NCBI RefSeq assembly: GCF_000511355.1
Contig: NC_023135.1
Span: 1,018,371-1,082,370, forward strand
Length of the DNA: 64,000 nt
Origin: Leisingera methylohalidivorans DSM 14336
GTDB lineage: Bacteria; Pseudomonadota; Alphaproteobacteria; Rhodobacterales; Rhodobacteraceae
Direction: 5' to 3'
Shown: positions 35,579-44,520 of the stretch, piece after piece
Layout of the letters: each line of letters opens with the position of its first letter
Numbering within the stretch: the first letter of the stretch is position 1
The notes under the pieces: generated by a model
What the model was told of the DNA's origin: nothing
Databases searched by the model: none
Seen by the model: only the letters and a program-made list of their open reading frames with translations
Translations under genes and position numbers: made by a program

Positions 35579-37489
35579 TCAGCCGAACACCTTGCGCGAG
35601 AACCGGCGGAACCAGCGTTCCTTGCCGCTTGCGCCGCCGCCCGGCACCTGTTCCGCCTGAGCGGCAATGCCGGCAGTATCCACCACCGTCTTGCCGTCCT
35701 GGAACTGCAGCCGGTACAGGTCGGCATAGACGCCGCCGCGCGCCAGCAGTTCGTCGTGCGTGCCCTGGTCCAGCACCCGGCCGCGGTCCATCACCACGAT
35801 CTTGTCGGCGTTGCGGATGGTCGACAGCCGGTGCGCGATCACCAGCGTGGTGCGCCCGCCGGCCAGCTTGTCCAGCGCCTGCTGCACCACCTTCTCGGAT
35901 TGCGCATCCAGCGCCGAGGTGGCCTCGTCCAGCAGCAGCACCGGCGTGTTGCGCAGCAGCGCCCGCGCAATCACCACCCGCTGCCGCTGGCCGCCCGACA
36001 GGGCCGAGCCGCGCGGGCCGACCCGGGTGTCCAGCCCATGTTCCAGCTTGGGCAGGAAATCTGCCACATGCGAGGCCTCCAGCGCCGCCTGCAGCTCCGC
36101 GTCGCTGACATCGGTGCGGCCCAGAACGATGTTTTCAAGCAGGGTCTCGTCAAACAGCATCGCATCCTGGGTCACCACCGAAAACAGCCCGCGCAGATCG
36201 GCGGTTGTCAGATTGGTGACCTCAACCCCGCCCACGGTCACGGATCCCGCCTGCGGATCCACCATCCGGGTCAGCAGGTTGAAGATCGTCGATTTCCCCG
36301 CACCTGATGCGCCCACCAGCGCGGTGGTCTTGCCTGCTTCGGCCTCCAAAGTCAGCCCGTGCAGGATCCGTGCGTCGCCGTAACTCAGATCGACGCCGCT
36401 CAGGCTGATGGCAGGCAGCCCCTCGGGTGCCGCCTGCGGCTGCTCCGGCTCGCTCAGCAGGATCGGCGCATCCAGCAGCTCCTTGATCCGCTCCAGCGCT
36501 GCCGCGGCGCCCTGCCAGACGCCGGAAATATTCGCCAGCCGCCGCATCGGCTCGAAACTCAGCCCGATCGAGGTGAAAAAGCTCATGAACTGGCCGACGG
36601 TCTTTTCGCCGGCAATGATCTCGTTGCCGCCATAAAGCAGCACCGCCATGAAACCGACACCGGCCATGATGTCGGTCATCCCGGAAATCGACGAGGTGCC
36701 AAAGGCCGCCTTCACTTCCGAGCGGACAAAATCATCGGTGCGTTCGGAAAACCGGTGGACCTGATACTCCTCCAGCCGGTTCAGCTTGACCGGCACGATG
36801 CCGTGGAAAATCTCGTCCAGCCGGGTCGCCAGATCGGCGCCCAGATCCCGGGCCCGCGACGCCTTCTTGCGCACATAGCGCTGAATGGTCGAGATCGGCA
36901 GCAGCAGCACCGGCACCCCGATCAGCAGGATCAGCGTCCAGCGCCAATCAATGCTGAAGGCCACGCCCAGCACCGCCACCAGCGCCACCAGATCGCGCCC
37001 CGCGCCGGTGATCACCGCCTGCCAGACCGCGTTGATCGCATAGACATCCGACTGGATCCGCTGGATCAGCAGCCCCGGCGGATGCTGCTGGTGAAATGCC
37101 GGGTCCTGGCGGATCAGCCGCGCCAGCATGTCCTTGCGCAGATGCGCCGCCGAGGTCTGCGAGACCTTGCTCAGCAGCACCTTCTGGGTGACGCTGGACA
37201 CGCCGCGCATGGTGAAAATCGCCAGAAACGCCAGGCTGACCCAGACCAGCGCGTCGGAATTGCCGGCGACAAACACCAGATCGAACATCGGCTGCATCAT
37301 GTAGCCAAGCGCGCCCATGGTGGCGCCTTCCAGCAGCATGAAGATCGCGGCGATGCCCAGCAGCCCGATGTAATGGCGCAGATAGCCGCGCCACAGCCAG
37401 CCGAACAGCTCGCGGGAGGATTTGTGAGGCTTGCTCATGCGGGGAGGGTCCGGCAGGGAGTTCGGGTCATTTCGCGCCTTTTCTGACAT
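35579..37489 (-). CDS. MsbA-like ABC exporter (fused permease-ATPase)
   Basis: A 636-residue half-transporter. Residues about 30-330 form six membrane helices (ABC type 1 exporter domain, with SVTQKVLLSKVSQTSAAHLRKDML). The ATPase has Walker A GASGAGKST, the Q-loop VVTQDAMLFDETLLENI, the signature ALSGGQRQRV, Walker B VLLLDEATSALD and the H-loop VIAHRLSTI, all complete. Homodimers of this family flip lipid-linked or hydrophobic substrates; MsbA (lipid A) is the best match in layout. The start at 37489 is the first ATG; an ATG at 37435 (MSKPHKSS) is an alternative. Confidence 0.9.
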   Translation of the reverse strand: MSEKARNDPNSLPDPPRMSKPHKSSRELFGWLWRGYLRHYIGLLGIAAIFMLLEGATMGALGYMMQPMFDLVFVAGNSDALVWVSLAFLAIFTMRGVSSVTQKVLLSKVSQTSAAHLRKDMLARLIRQDPAFHQQHPPGLLIQRIQSDVYAINAVWQAVITGAGRDLVALVAVLGVAFSIDWRWTLILLIGVPVLLLPISTIQRYVRKKASRARDLGADLATRLDEIFHGIVPVKLNRLEEYQVHRFSERTDDFVRSEVKAAFGTSSISGMTDIMAGVGFMAVLLYGGNEIIAGEKTVGQFMSFFTSIGLSFEPMRRLANISGVWQGAAAALERIKELLDAPILLSEPEQPQAAPEGLPAISLSGVDLSYGDARILHGLTLEAEAGKTTALVGASGAGKSTIFNLLTRMVDPQAGSVTVGGVEVTNLTTADLRGLFSVVTQDAMLFDETLLENIVLGRTDVSDAELQAALEASHVADFLPKLEHGLDTRVGPRGSALSGGQRQRVVIARALLRNTPVLLLDEATSALDAQSEKVVQQALDKLAGGRTTLVIAHRLSTIRNADKIVVMDRGRVLDQGTHDELLARGGVYADLYRLQFQDGKTVVDTAGIAAQAEQVPGGGASGKERWFRRFSRKVFG

Positions 37490-37631
37490 GCCGCAACCAT
37501 TTAAGCAGGTCGGTTGCAGGGCGCAAGCAATTCGCCGTGACGCGGCAGCGGGCGGAAACGCCCCCGCAGGACGGCCGCAATGGCCCGGGCCGCGTGTCAG
37601 CGGCCGCTTGGAAACAGGCGCAAGGCGGGCT

Positions 37632-37826
37632 TCAAGCCTTCCGCGCGTTCAGGCGGATGTCCAGCCTGGTGATAAGATGGTTGATCAGCACCGCCAGCAC
37701 CAGAACAGGCACCATTCCGTACATCACCCAGACCACAAAGAAGATCCACACCAGGTTGATCCCGGCAAAGGTGATTGCGGCGATGAAGAAATCCGGCACG
37801 CTGGCCGGCAATTCAGGGTCACGCAT
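37632..37826 (-). CDS. Small membrane protein, Rhodobacterales
   Basis: A 64-residue protein with two hydrophobic segments (FFIAAITFAGINLVWIFFVVWVMYGMVPVLVLAVLINHLI) and short hydrophilic ends. GGGAG about ten bases before the ATG at 37826 supports it. The neighbour downstream on this strand is the ABC exporter, and the HisC-like aminotransferase is upstream. Similar short membrane proteins often sit beside HisC-like genes in related genomes, from memory. Function unknown. Confidence 0.65.
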   Translation of the reverse strand: MRDPELPASVPDFFIAAITFAGINLVWIFFVVWVMYGMVPVLVLAVLINHLITRLDIRLNARKA

Positions 37827-37916
37827 GACAATTCTCCCGGTTCTGCCCCAAAATAGTAGTCCAGCAGGGGGGAATGTCCGGTAAAACCAGCGCGATCCGG
37901 CGGCCGTTGGCAAGTT

Positions 37917-39026
37917 TCAGCCGGCCCGTGCCGAAGCCAGCGCCCGCGGCAGCGCCGCGGCAAAGCCATCCAGCTCCGCCTGCGGCCCGCAGCTCACCCG
38001 GATGCAGCGGTTTTGCGGCGCGGCAAAGGGCATCCGCACAAAAATCCCCTGATCCACCAGCGAATCCAAAACTGCCTTGGCAAACACCCCGTCCCGCCCG
38101 CAGTCAATCGCCACGAAATTGGTGGCCGAGGGCAGGGCGCTCAGCCCGTTGTCCGCCGCGATCCCGGCAATCCGGGCACGGGCCTCAGCGATCTGCGCCA
38201 GCACCTGCGCCAGCCAGTCCCGGTCCTGCAGCGCCGCCAGGGCGCCGGCCTGCGCCGCCCGGTTCATGCCGAAATGATTGCGCACCTTGTTGAAGGCTGA
38301 AATCAGATCCGGGTGCGCCATCGCATAGCCCGCCCGCGCCCCGGCCATGCCATAGGCTTTTGAGAATGTCCGCATCCGGATCACCCGCGGGTCATCGGCG
38401 CTGACGGGGGCTGCGGTGCCCTCGGGCGCGCATTCCACATAAGCCTCGTCCAGCAGCAGCAGGCAGCCCGCAGGCAGATGGTCCAGCGCCGCGGCGATCT
38501 CAGCCCCCTTGTGCCAGCTGCCCATCGGGTTGTCGGGATTGGCCAGATAGACGATCTTGGCATCGACTTCTGCCGCCTTGGCAAACAACGCCCCGACATC
38601 CTCGCGGTCGTCCCGGTACGGCACCGTATGCAGCACCCCGCCGAACCCGGCCACATGATAGTTGAATGTCGGATAGGCCCCGAGCGAGGTCACCACCGCA
38701 TCGCCCGGCCCGATCAGCAGCCGCACCAGATACCCCAGCAGCCCGTCGATGCCTTCGCCGACAATGATATGCTCCGGCCGCACCGCGTGATGCGCCGCCA
38801 GCGCCTGGCGCAGATCATGGCTTTGCGCATCGCCGTATTTCCAGATCTCCGCGGAAGCCTGCGCCATCGCCGCAACCGCCTTGGGCGAAGGGCCGAATAT
38901 GTTCTCATTGGCGCCTAGCCGCGCGGCAAAAGCCTGGCCGCGGGCGCGCTCCTGGGTTTCGGGGCCGACAAACGGCACGGTGGCGGGCAGGGATTGCGCA
39001 AGCGGGGTATAGCGGGGACCAGTCAT
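37917..39026 (-). CDS. Histidinol-phosphate aminotransferase-like PLP enzyme
   Basis: A 369-residue class I/II aminotransferase of the HisC subfamily. The Gly-rich LGANENIFGPSPKA, GEGIDGLLG, LANPDNPMGSWHKG and LDEAYVE motifs are present, and the PLP lysine lies in TFSKAYGMAGARAGYA. It may serve as HisC in histidine synthesis or as an aromatic/other transaminase; the second is common for HisC paralogues outside his operons, and no other his gene is nearby. The frame begins at 39194, but MTGPRYTPLAQ at 39026 is the better start. Confidence 0.85.
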   Translation of the reverse strand: MTGPRYTPLAQSLPATVPFVGPETQERARGQAFAARLGANENIFGPSPKAVAAMAQASAEIWKYGDAQSHDLRQALAAHHAVRPEHIIVGEGIDGLLGYLVRLLIGPGDAVVTSLGAYPTFNYHVAGFGGVLHTVPYRDDREDVGALFAKAAEVDAKIVYLANPDNPMGSWHKGAEIAAALDHLPAGCLLLLDEAYVECAPEGTAAPVSADDPRVIRMRTFSKAYGMAGARAGYAMAHPDLISAFNKVRNHFGMNRAAQAGALAALQDRDWLAQVLAQIAEARARIAGIAADNGLSALPSATNFVAIDCGRDGVFAKAVLDSLVDQGIFVRMPFAAPQNRCIRVSCGPQAELDGFAAALPRALASARAG

Positions 39027-39120
39027 GCGTGCAGATAACCGCAAGCTCGCGAAGGGGGCAAGGCTTGCGTCGCCGCAGCCGCCCGCGCAGATCTGCACGG
39101 GATCTTTCAGGAATTCTTTC

Positions 39121-39605
39121 ATGCGTTTTGTCTGCGCCCTGCTGGCCGCAGCCCTTGCCTGCCTCCTGTTCTGGCCGGTGCCGGTGGACCCCATCGCCTA
39201 AGATCCGCCTACCGCGCCCGGGTCCACCGGCCCTGGCTCATGAGGGACAGGGCAGGCCGGCGCGAGGTCTTCCTCAATAGCCTCCCCGGCTATCCTGGCA
39301 ACCTCGAGGCGCAGGGCGGCGGCACCTATTGGCTTGCCTTTGCCAGCCCGCGCCTGCCGCCGGAAAAGCTTATGCCCTATCCGTTTCTGCGCAATCCGAT
39401 CTGGCGGCTGGGGCCGCTGGTGCGCCCGGCCCCGGTGCATCGCGGCATGCTGATGCAGTTCGACGGGCAGGCGAACATCCTGCGCACCCTGCAGGATCCG
39501 GACGGGCGCCTTGGCGTCACCACCGGCGGCAAGAGCGCGGGCGGGCGGCTTAATGTGATGACGCTCGGCTCTCCCTGGTTCGCCCGCCTGCCGCTGGCGC
39601 CCTGA
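39121..39605 (+). pseudogene. Strictosidine-synthase/SMP-30-like pseudogene with internal deletion
   Basis: The 5' part (39121) begins with a signal-like MRFVCALLAAALACLLFWPVPVDPIA and stops at TAA after 24 codons. In another frame, from about 39250, the 3' part reads REVFLNSLPGYPGNLEAQGGGTYWLAFASPR, LVRPAPVHRGMLMQFDGQ and RLNVMTLGSPWFARLPLAP. This is the C-terminal third of strictosidine-synthase-like proteins. About 200 residues of the beta-propeller middle appear to be lost, so the protein cannot fold. The two parts in one place argue for a single ancestral gene. Boundaries of the deletion are not exact. Confidence 0.7.
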
Positions 39606-39682
39606 TCCTGCCCCCACGTAGCACTGGCAACCCTCCCGCATCCGGGGCAGGCTGGCTGCAGATCAGCAGCGGGGAACACACC

Positions 39683-40468
39683 ATGGCCCGAGTCACCACC
39701 GGCTACAAGGACCACATCGCCTATGTCACGCTTGCCCGCCCGGACAAGCACAACGCCCTCGACGATGCGATGATCGAGGCGATCATCGCCGCCGGGCAGG
39801 AGGTCGCCGCCTCGGATGCCCGCGCGGTGGTGCTGGCCGGATCAGGCAAAAGCTTCTGCGCGGGCCTCGACATGGCCAGTTTCACCAGCCTGATGCAGCG
39901 CGACCTGAACAGCCTGGTGATGGAGCGGACCCACCATGACGCCAATGCGTTCCAGGAGGTGGCGATGGTCTGGCGCCGGGTGCCGGTGCCGGTGATCGCT
40001 GCCATCCACGGCGCCTGTTTCGGCGGCGGGCTGCAGATCGCGCTGGGCGCCGACATCCGCATTGCCCACCCCGAGGCGCAGCTGTCGGTGATGGAAATGA
40101 AATGGGGGCTGATCCCGGATATGGGCGGCATGGCGCTGCTGCCGCGGCTGCTGCGCTCCGACGTGCTGCGCCGGCTCACCTACACGGCCGAGAAAATCGG
40201 CGCCCGGCAGGCGCTGGACTGGGGCCTGCTGAGCGAACTGTCAGACAGCCCGCTGACCCGCGCCCAGGAGCTGGCCGCCGTCATCGCAGCAAAAAGCCCC
40301 TCCGCCATCCGGGCCGCCAAACGCCTGATCGCTGTCGCCGAAAGCGGCGCCGCCCAGGCCGATGTGCTGCTGGCGGAAAGCGCCGAACAGCTTGAGCTGA
40401 TCGGCAAGCCGGATCAGATGGAGGCGGTCGCCGCACAGCTGCAAAAACGCTCTGCGGACTTCGGCTGA
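39683..40468 (+). CDS. Crotonase-family enzyme, dienoyl-CoA-isomerase-like active site
   Basis: A 261-residue enoyl-CoA hydratase/isomerase-superfamily protein. The oxyanion-hole regions are SFCAGLDMASF and IHGACFGGGLQIALGADIRIA. By my alignment from memory, the position of hydratase Glu164 is Arg here. Glu138 and Asp146 (SVMEMKWGLIPDMGG) instead match Glu196 and Asp204 of rat 3,5-2,4-dienoyl-CoA isomerase, while the third acid (Asp176) is Gln118. It may therefore isomerise dienoyl-CoA in breakdown of unsaturated acids. The gene stands alone; the preceding gene is a pseudogene. Confidence 0.85.
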   Translation: MARVTTGYKDHIAYVTLARPDKHNALDDAMIEAIIAAGQEVAASDARAVVLAGSGKSFCAGLDMASFTSLMQRDLNSLVMERTHHDANAFQEVAMVWRRVPVPVIAAIHGACFGGGLQIALGADIRIAHPEAQLSVMEMKWGLIPDMGGMALLPRLLRSDVLRRLTYTAEKIGARQALDWGLLSELSDSPLTRAQELAAVIAAKSPSAIRAAKRLIAVAESGAAQADVLLAESAEQLELIGKPDQMEAVAAQLQKRSADFG

Positions 40469-40922
40469 CGCGGCGCCCGCTTCCGGCTGATGCCGTGCCC
40501 TGCATTCTTCTTTGCGGCGCAAATACGCCCGTCCCGCGGCCGGGCAGGCCGCCTTGCCGCCTTGCCGCCGAGGGCGCACGCGCGCCCGGAACCGGCGCCG
40601 TCCTGTCGGCTGGCCTTCGGAAACCGCAACAGTGCTTTCTCGTCAATTTTTCCGAATATCCGCTTCTGCCGGCGGGAAACCGCCGCCAGCCGGCAGAAAA
40701 ATGCCGCGTAGAATCAGCAGAAACCCCGATTAACTTTTTGGCAACATTTGCGGGCGAATTCTGCCGTCAGCAGGGCACAAATCAGGCCAATCGAGCATTC
40801 GGAATTCTGCTGCCGGGAGGCCCGTTCGGGCGCCGGATGGCTGGTTGCGCTCTGAACACCTGCAGTACATCCGGCTGAGGCGCCCCTGTCTCAGGACCGG
40901 ACTTCAGAAAGGAGCGAGGCTG
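40469..40922. other. 454-base gap holding a nested hairpin
   Basis: No gene is supported. The stretch includes an inverted repeat at 40664-40698 whose 10-bp outer arms TTCTGCCGGC and GCCGGCAGAA enclose an inner GGCGG-GAAA-CCGCC. It leads to a small gene at 40923. Confidence 0.55.
40664..40698. repeat. Nested hairpin, possible small RNA or leader element
   Basis: The outer arms are TTCTGCCGGC and GCCGGCAGAA. The sequence GGCGG-GAAA-CCGCC can form an alternative inner stem that shares GGC with the outer arm, so the two folds compete. AAAATG follows. Confidence 0.45.
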
Positions 40923-41120
40923 ATGCAAATGGTGCAGAAAAAATGGTTCATCTTGTTTGAAAGCGGCGCCCTGCTCTCCCGCACCGGGGACAGGATCACC
41001 TATTTCTATGACGAGGCTCTGAGCTTCGCAGACCGCGAGGCGGCCCGGCGCTACCTTGCGGCCAATGGAAACAAGGTCAGCTGCACCGGCCTGCGCCCGT
41101 CGCTGACCGAAGCGGCCTGA
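40923..41120 (+). CDS. Hypothetical protein, 65 residues
   Basis: A 65-residue protein, MQMVQKKWFILFESGALLSRTGDRITYFYDEALSFADREAARRYLAANGNKV..., with mixed hydrophobic and charged content and no signal peptide. GGAG with eight bases to the ATG supports the start; an ATG two codons later is also possible. Function unknown. Confidence 0.6.
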   Translation: MQMVQKKWFILFESGALLSRTGDRITYFYDEALSFADREAARRYLAANGNKVSCTGLRPSLTEAA

Positions 41121-41167
41121 AAGGATGGCTTGCCGCCAGCTGCAGGCCCCCGGCGGCAGAGGCGGCG

Positions 41168-41425
41168 ATGCCTGGCGCGGCACGCTGGCTGCGCGCCGTC
41201 AGCGGGGTGATGATCTCCGCCTCGGCGCTGGTGTTCTGGGCCTGGACCAGCGGCGCGGGACAGGCGGCAGAGGATCAGCCCGTCTGGTTCACCCTGACCG
41301 CATTGCGGTTTCTCTGGCTGCCGTTCCGCAGCGGTGCCGGGCTGCGCCCGGCGGTCAGGCCTCCGGCCCGCCAGCCCCTGACCCGCCAGCCTCTGACCCG
41401 CCAGCCCCTGACCCGCCAGACATGA
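41168..41425 (+). CDS. Possible small membrane protein with repeat tail
   Basis: An 85-residue frame with one hydrophobic segment (VSGVMISASALVFWAWTSG), a second moderately hydrophobic stretch (VWFTLTALRFLWLPF), and a C-terminal tail of RQPLT repeats encoded by three 15-base tandem units at 41367-41411. GAGGCGG precedes the ATG. The composition is protein-like, but without a recognised family I rate it as only plausible. Confidence 0.35.
   Translation: MPGAARWLRAVSGVMISASALVFWAWTSGAGQAAEDQPVWFTLTALRFLWLPFRSGAGLRPAVRPPARQPLTRQPLTRQPLTRQT
41367..41420 (+). repeat. 15-base tandem repeat
   Basis: CCCGCCAGCCCCTGA at 41367-41381, 41382-41396 (one change) and 41397-41411, with a partial CCCGCCAGA to 41420. 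In the small frame it reads as repeated RQPLT. Confidence 0.9.
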
Positions 41426-41461
41426 AAAAAGCCGCGCCCTGTGCAGGCGCGGCTTTCTGTT
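41425..41461. terminator. Terminator of the aldolase gene, bidirectional
   Basis: AAAAAAGCCGCGCC, short loop, GGCGCGGCTTT with A and T flanks. Confidence 0.75.
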
Positions 41462-41480
41462 CAACTGATCTGCGGCCGGC

Positions 41481-42383
41481 TTACAGCGACGCGTCGTAGA
41501 TCTTTGAGATATTAGCCCCCAAGGCGGCATCGTACTCCGCATCGCTCATGGCGGCGTTCAGCCCTTCGGTCAGCGCCCGGCTGAACGAGGCGATCATCTT
41601 CCTGTTCTGCGACAGGCGCGCGCAGGCGGTGTCGGTGCTGTAGCCGCCGGACAGCGCCACAACGCGGACCACATTGGCGTGATCCGCCAGATCATCATAA
41701 AGGCCCGGTTTGGTCGGGATGGTCAGCTTCAGCGCCACCTTGCAGTCCGCGGGCAGGGCATTCAGCTGCTCCAGGATCTCCGTCTTCAGGACCTCTTCGG
41801 CCTCTGCCTTGGTTGCGGAATTGATGTCCACTTCCGGCTCGATGATCGGCACCAGGCCGGCCGCGGCGATCTGCCGGCCCACTTCGAACTGCTGGGCGGC
41901 AACCGCCTTGATGCCCGCGGCATTGGCGTCCTTGATGACCGAGCGCATCTTGGTGCCGAAAATACCTGCATCATTGGCCCGGGCCAGCAGCGCATCCAGC
42001 TCCGGCATCGGTTTCATCATCTGCACGCCGCTCGCTTCTTCCGCCAGGCCCTTGTCGACCTTCAGGAACGGCACCACGCCGCAGCTGTTCCACAGATACT
42101 CAGCCGTCGGTGTGCCGCCGATGGCACTGTCCATGGTCTTCTCAAACAGGATCGCGCCCAGGATCCGGTCCTTGCCGAAGCTCGGCGAGGTGATGATGCG
42201 GGTGCGCATCTTGTGGATCTCGGCGAACATCTCGTCGTCGTTTGAATAGGCGTCTTCATTCACGCCATAAAGCTTCAGCGCTTTCGGGGTCGAGCCGCCC
42301 GACTGGTCCAGCGCGGCGATAAAGCCCTTGCCGTTGGCGATGCGGTCGAGTTGTGCCTGATGTACGGAAGCGTCTTTGGCCAT
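41481..42383 (-). CDS. Class I fructose-bisphosphate aldolase
   Basis: A 300-residue Schiff-base aldolase of the bacterial class I type (COG3588-like). It has [31 protein letters not shown], and the lysine region [14 protein letters not shown]. It interconverts fructose 1,6-bisphosphate with the triose phosphates in glycolysis and gluconeogenesis. The 300-residue length is typical for this type. The gene stands alone, preceded by the MocR gene on the same strand. Confidence 0.93.
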   Translation of the reverse strand: MAKDASVHQAQLDRIANGKGFIAALDQSGGSTPKALKLYGVNEDAYSNDDEMFAEIHKMRTRIITSPSFGKDRILGAILFEKTMDSAIGGTPTAEYLWNSCGVVPFLKVDKGLAEEASGVQMMKPMPELDALLARANDAGIFGTKMRSVIKDANAAGIKAVAAQQFEVGRQIAAAGLVPIIEPEVDINSATKAEAEEVLKTEILEQLNALPADCKVALKLTIPTKPGLYDDLADHANVVRVVALSGGYSTDTACARLSQNRKMIASFSRALTEGLNAAMSDAEYDAALGANISKIYDASL

Positions 42384-42536
42384 AATGCGTCACTCTTCTT
42401 GGGAATGGTCTGTCTTGGCGCTGTCTATACCGCGAATCCGCTGGAAAACAACGGGGTGTTGCGCTAACGGCGCCAGGATTTGCCGCCTGCGGCAGCAGAT
42501 CGCGCAGCAGATCGCGCGGCGCCGCGGCAGCAGGCG

Positions 42537-43907
42537 TCAGCCCAGCCAGTCCTTGCGGGTGACCGCGTCATTCAGCGCAATCAGATCGCCGCGCAGCTCT
42601 TCCAGGCTGACCGGCCCGCCCAGGCACACCCGCACCGCTTCCTCCGGCTGGCCGGTGACGGTGAAGGCATCGCTGGGCAGGATGCCGATCTGGCGGGTCG
42701 CCATGCGGCCCATCACCTCGGCCCGGCTGGTGCCGCGCGGCAGGGTCAGCCACAGGTTGAAGGCCAGCGGGTCCGCATCGGCGGAGCACGCCTGCAGCAC
42801 CTCCGCCGCCAGCGCCTGCCGCGCGGCCGCGGCCTTGCGCACAAAGGCCTGGATCTCCGCCGCGGTGCCGTCCTCGATCCAGCGCCCCAGCAGCGCCAGG
42901 TTCAGCGGCGACACCATCACATGCATCGACCGCAGCGCCTGGCTGAACTGCCCCATCAGGCCGCGCTGCGGCACCGTGGTGCAGGCCAGCCGCAGCCCGG
43001 CGCCGAAACATTTGGACAGGCCCGCCACATGCCAGCCCAGATCCGGGATCAGGCTGCTGATGGCGGCCGGCGCCTCCTGGGCGACAAAGCAATAGGCGTC
43101 ATCCTCGATCAGCGGCAGCTCATGCTTTTGCAGCACCGCGGCAATCTCCTGCCGCCGCGCCGCGGGCATGGTGCGGGTGGTCGGGTTCTGCAGGGTCGGG
43201 TTCAGATACAGCGCCGCCGGCCAGTGGCCGGTGACGGCCTTTTCCAGCGCCTCCGGCAGAATGCCGTCACGGTCTGCGGCCAGTCCGATCAGCCGGATCC
43301 CCAGCCGGGCCGCAATCGACCGCAGCCCGGGATAGGTCACAGCCTCGCACAAAACGGTCGAACCCGGCGCGCAGAGCAGCGTCAGGATTGCATAGAGACT
43401 GGCATGGGTGCCCGGCGTGATCGCCAGCCGTTCCGGCGCGCAGGGCAGGTGGTTTGCCTGCAGTAAATCCGCCGCAATGGCCCGGTCCTGCGGGCTGCCG
43501 GTCACCGATTGATAGCGCAGCAGCGGCATCAGATTGGCCGAGACATGCTCCAGCCCCTTTTGCATCTGCGCCAGCAGCGCCGGGTCGTCCGGCTCCGGCG
43601 GCATGTTCATCATCGGGTCTTCCTCCAGCGCCCGGCGCGGATCGGGGCGTTCCGGCAGCGCGTCCGGCGCCTTCACGAATGTGCCGCGGCCGACGAAGCT
43701 CTCGATATAGCCGCGCCGCACCGCTTCGGCGTAACCGCGGGCGACGGTTGAGAAATCGACGCCCAGATCCTGCGCCACCCGCCGTTGCGGCGGCAGCCGG
43801 TCGCCGGGGGACAGCACGCCCGCGCCGATATCCGCCTTGATCGCTTCGGCGATCTCCACGTAGCGGGGCTTGCCGCTGTTCAGGCTGGAAGGGGTCCAGG
43901 GTTTCAT
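42537..43907 (-). CDS. MocR-type PLP-dependent transcriptional regulator
   Basis: A 456-residue fusion of an N-terminal GntR winged helix (residues about 10-80, IAEAIKADIGAGVLSPGDRLPPQRRVAQDLGVDFSTVARGY) and an aminotransferase-I fold. The PLP lysine lies in HVAGLSKCFGAGLRLA, and LNPTLQNPTTRTMP is also present. Such regulators respond to PLP-linked amines, for example TauR, GabR and PdxR. It is divergent from the DUF983 gene, and the gap between them has repeated TCAATG boxes. The target is not certain. Confidence 0.9.
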   Translation of the reverse strand: MKPWTPSSLNSGKPRYVEIAEAIKADIGAGVLSPGDRLPPQRRVAQDLGVDFSTVARGYAEAVRRGYIESFVGRGTFVKAPDALPERPDPRRALEEDPMMNMPPEPDDPALLAQMQKGLEHVSANLMPLLRYQSVTGSPQDRAIAADLLQANHLPCAPERLAITPGTHASLYAILTLLCAPGSTVLCEAVTYPGLRSIAARLGIRLIGLAADRDGILPEALEKAVTGHWPAALYLNPTLQNPTTRTMPAARRQEIAAVLQKHELPLIEDDAYCFVAQEAPAAISSLIPDLGWHVAGLSKCFGAGLRLACTTVPQRGLMGQFSQALRSMHVMVSPLNLALLGRWIEDGTAAEIQAFVRKAAAARQALAAEVLQACSADADPLAFNLWLTLPRGTSRAEVMGRMATRQIGILPSDAFTVTGQPEEAVRVCLGGPVSLEELRGDLIALNDAVTRKDWLG

Positions 43908-43957
43908 CTGCGCTGTCTCCCGCCGGTGTTCCGGCGCATTGTGTCATGATTGATCGG

Positions 43958-44030
43958 TTCAATGCCTGATTTCCGCCGTCAATGCAACTTCAATGAGGGT
44001 ATATTGACTTTATGTTGATTGCATTCAATG
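43958..44030. promoter_or_regulatory. TCAATG box array, likely MocR operator region
   Basis: Four TCAATG boxes start at 43959, 43979, 43990 and 44025. Spacings are 20, 11 and 35 bases, the first two close to whole helical turns. TTGACT at 44004-44009 may be a -35 for the DUF983 gene. MocR proteins usually bind direct repeats in their own divergent promoter. Confidence 0.55.
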
Positions 44031-44073
44031 CGGGAATCACTGTATCAGGCGGCAAACCCAAGGAGACGCCGCG

Positions 44074-44454
44074 ATGACTGGGATGGATGTTTTGCAACAG
44101 GACCAGCGGGAGCTGAAGCCGGCCTTGCTGAAGGGGCTGCGCCTGCGCTGTCCGAACTGCGGCGAAGGCAAGCTGCTGCACAGTTATCTGAAAGTGTACG
44201 ACGGCTGTTCGGAATGCGGTCAGGAATTGCACCACCAGCGCGCCGATGACGGCCCGGCCTATCTGACCATCCTGGTGGTGGGCCACATCCTCGGCTTTGC
44301 GCTGCACATCGTCTATACGCAATTGCGCCCGGACCCCTGGACCCTGGCGATCATCATGTCGGTGATCACGGCGGGGGCGTCGCTGGCGATGCTGCCGCGG
44401 ATGAAGGGGCTGGTGGTGGCCTATCAATGGGCCAAGCGGATGCACGGTTTCTGA
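44074..44454 (+). CDS. DUF983 family membrane protein
   Basis: A 126-residue protein with an N-terminal zinc-ribbon-like CPNCGEGKLL...CSECGQELH and two hydrophobic helices (YLTILVVGHILGFALHIVY; LAIIMSVITAGASLAML). This is the standard DUF983 layout. The role is unknown. AAGGAG supports the start at 44074. It is divergent from the MocR regulator. Confidence 0.9.
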   Translation: MTGMDVLQQDQRELKPALLKGLRLRCPNCGEGKLLHSYLKVYDGCSECGQELHHQRADDGPAYLTILVVGHILGFALHIVYTQLRPDPWTLAIIMSVITAGASLAMLPRMKGLVVAYQWAKRMHGF

Positions 44455-44483
44455 ACCGGCCTGAATGAAATCAATAAAAAGGC

Positions 44484-44511
44484 AAAAGGCGGGCCGCTGG
44501 CCCGCCTTTTT
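44484..44511 (+). terminator. Terminator of the DUF983 gene
   Basis: AAAAGGCGGGCC, GCT, GGCCCGCCTTTTT. Confidence 0.85.
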
Positions 44512-44520
44512 CTGTATGTT

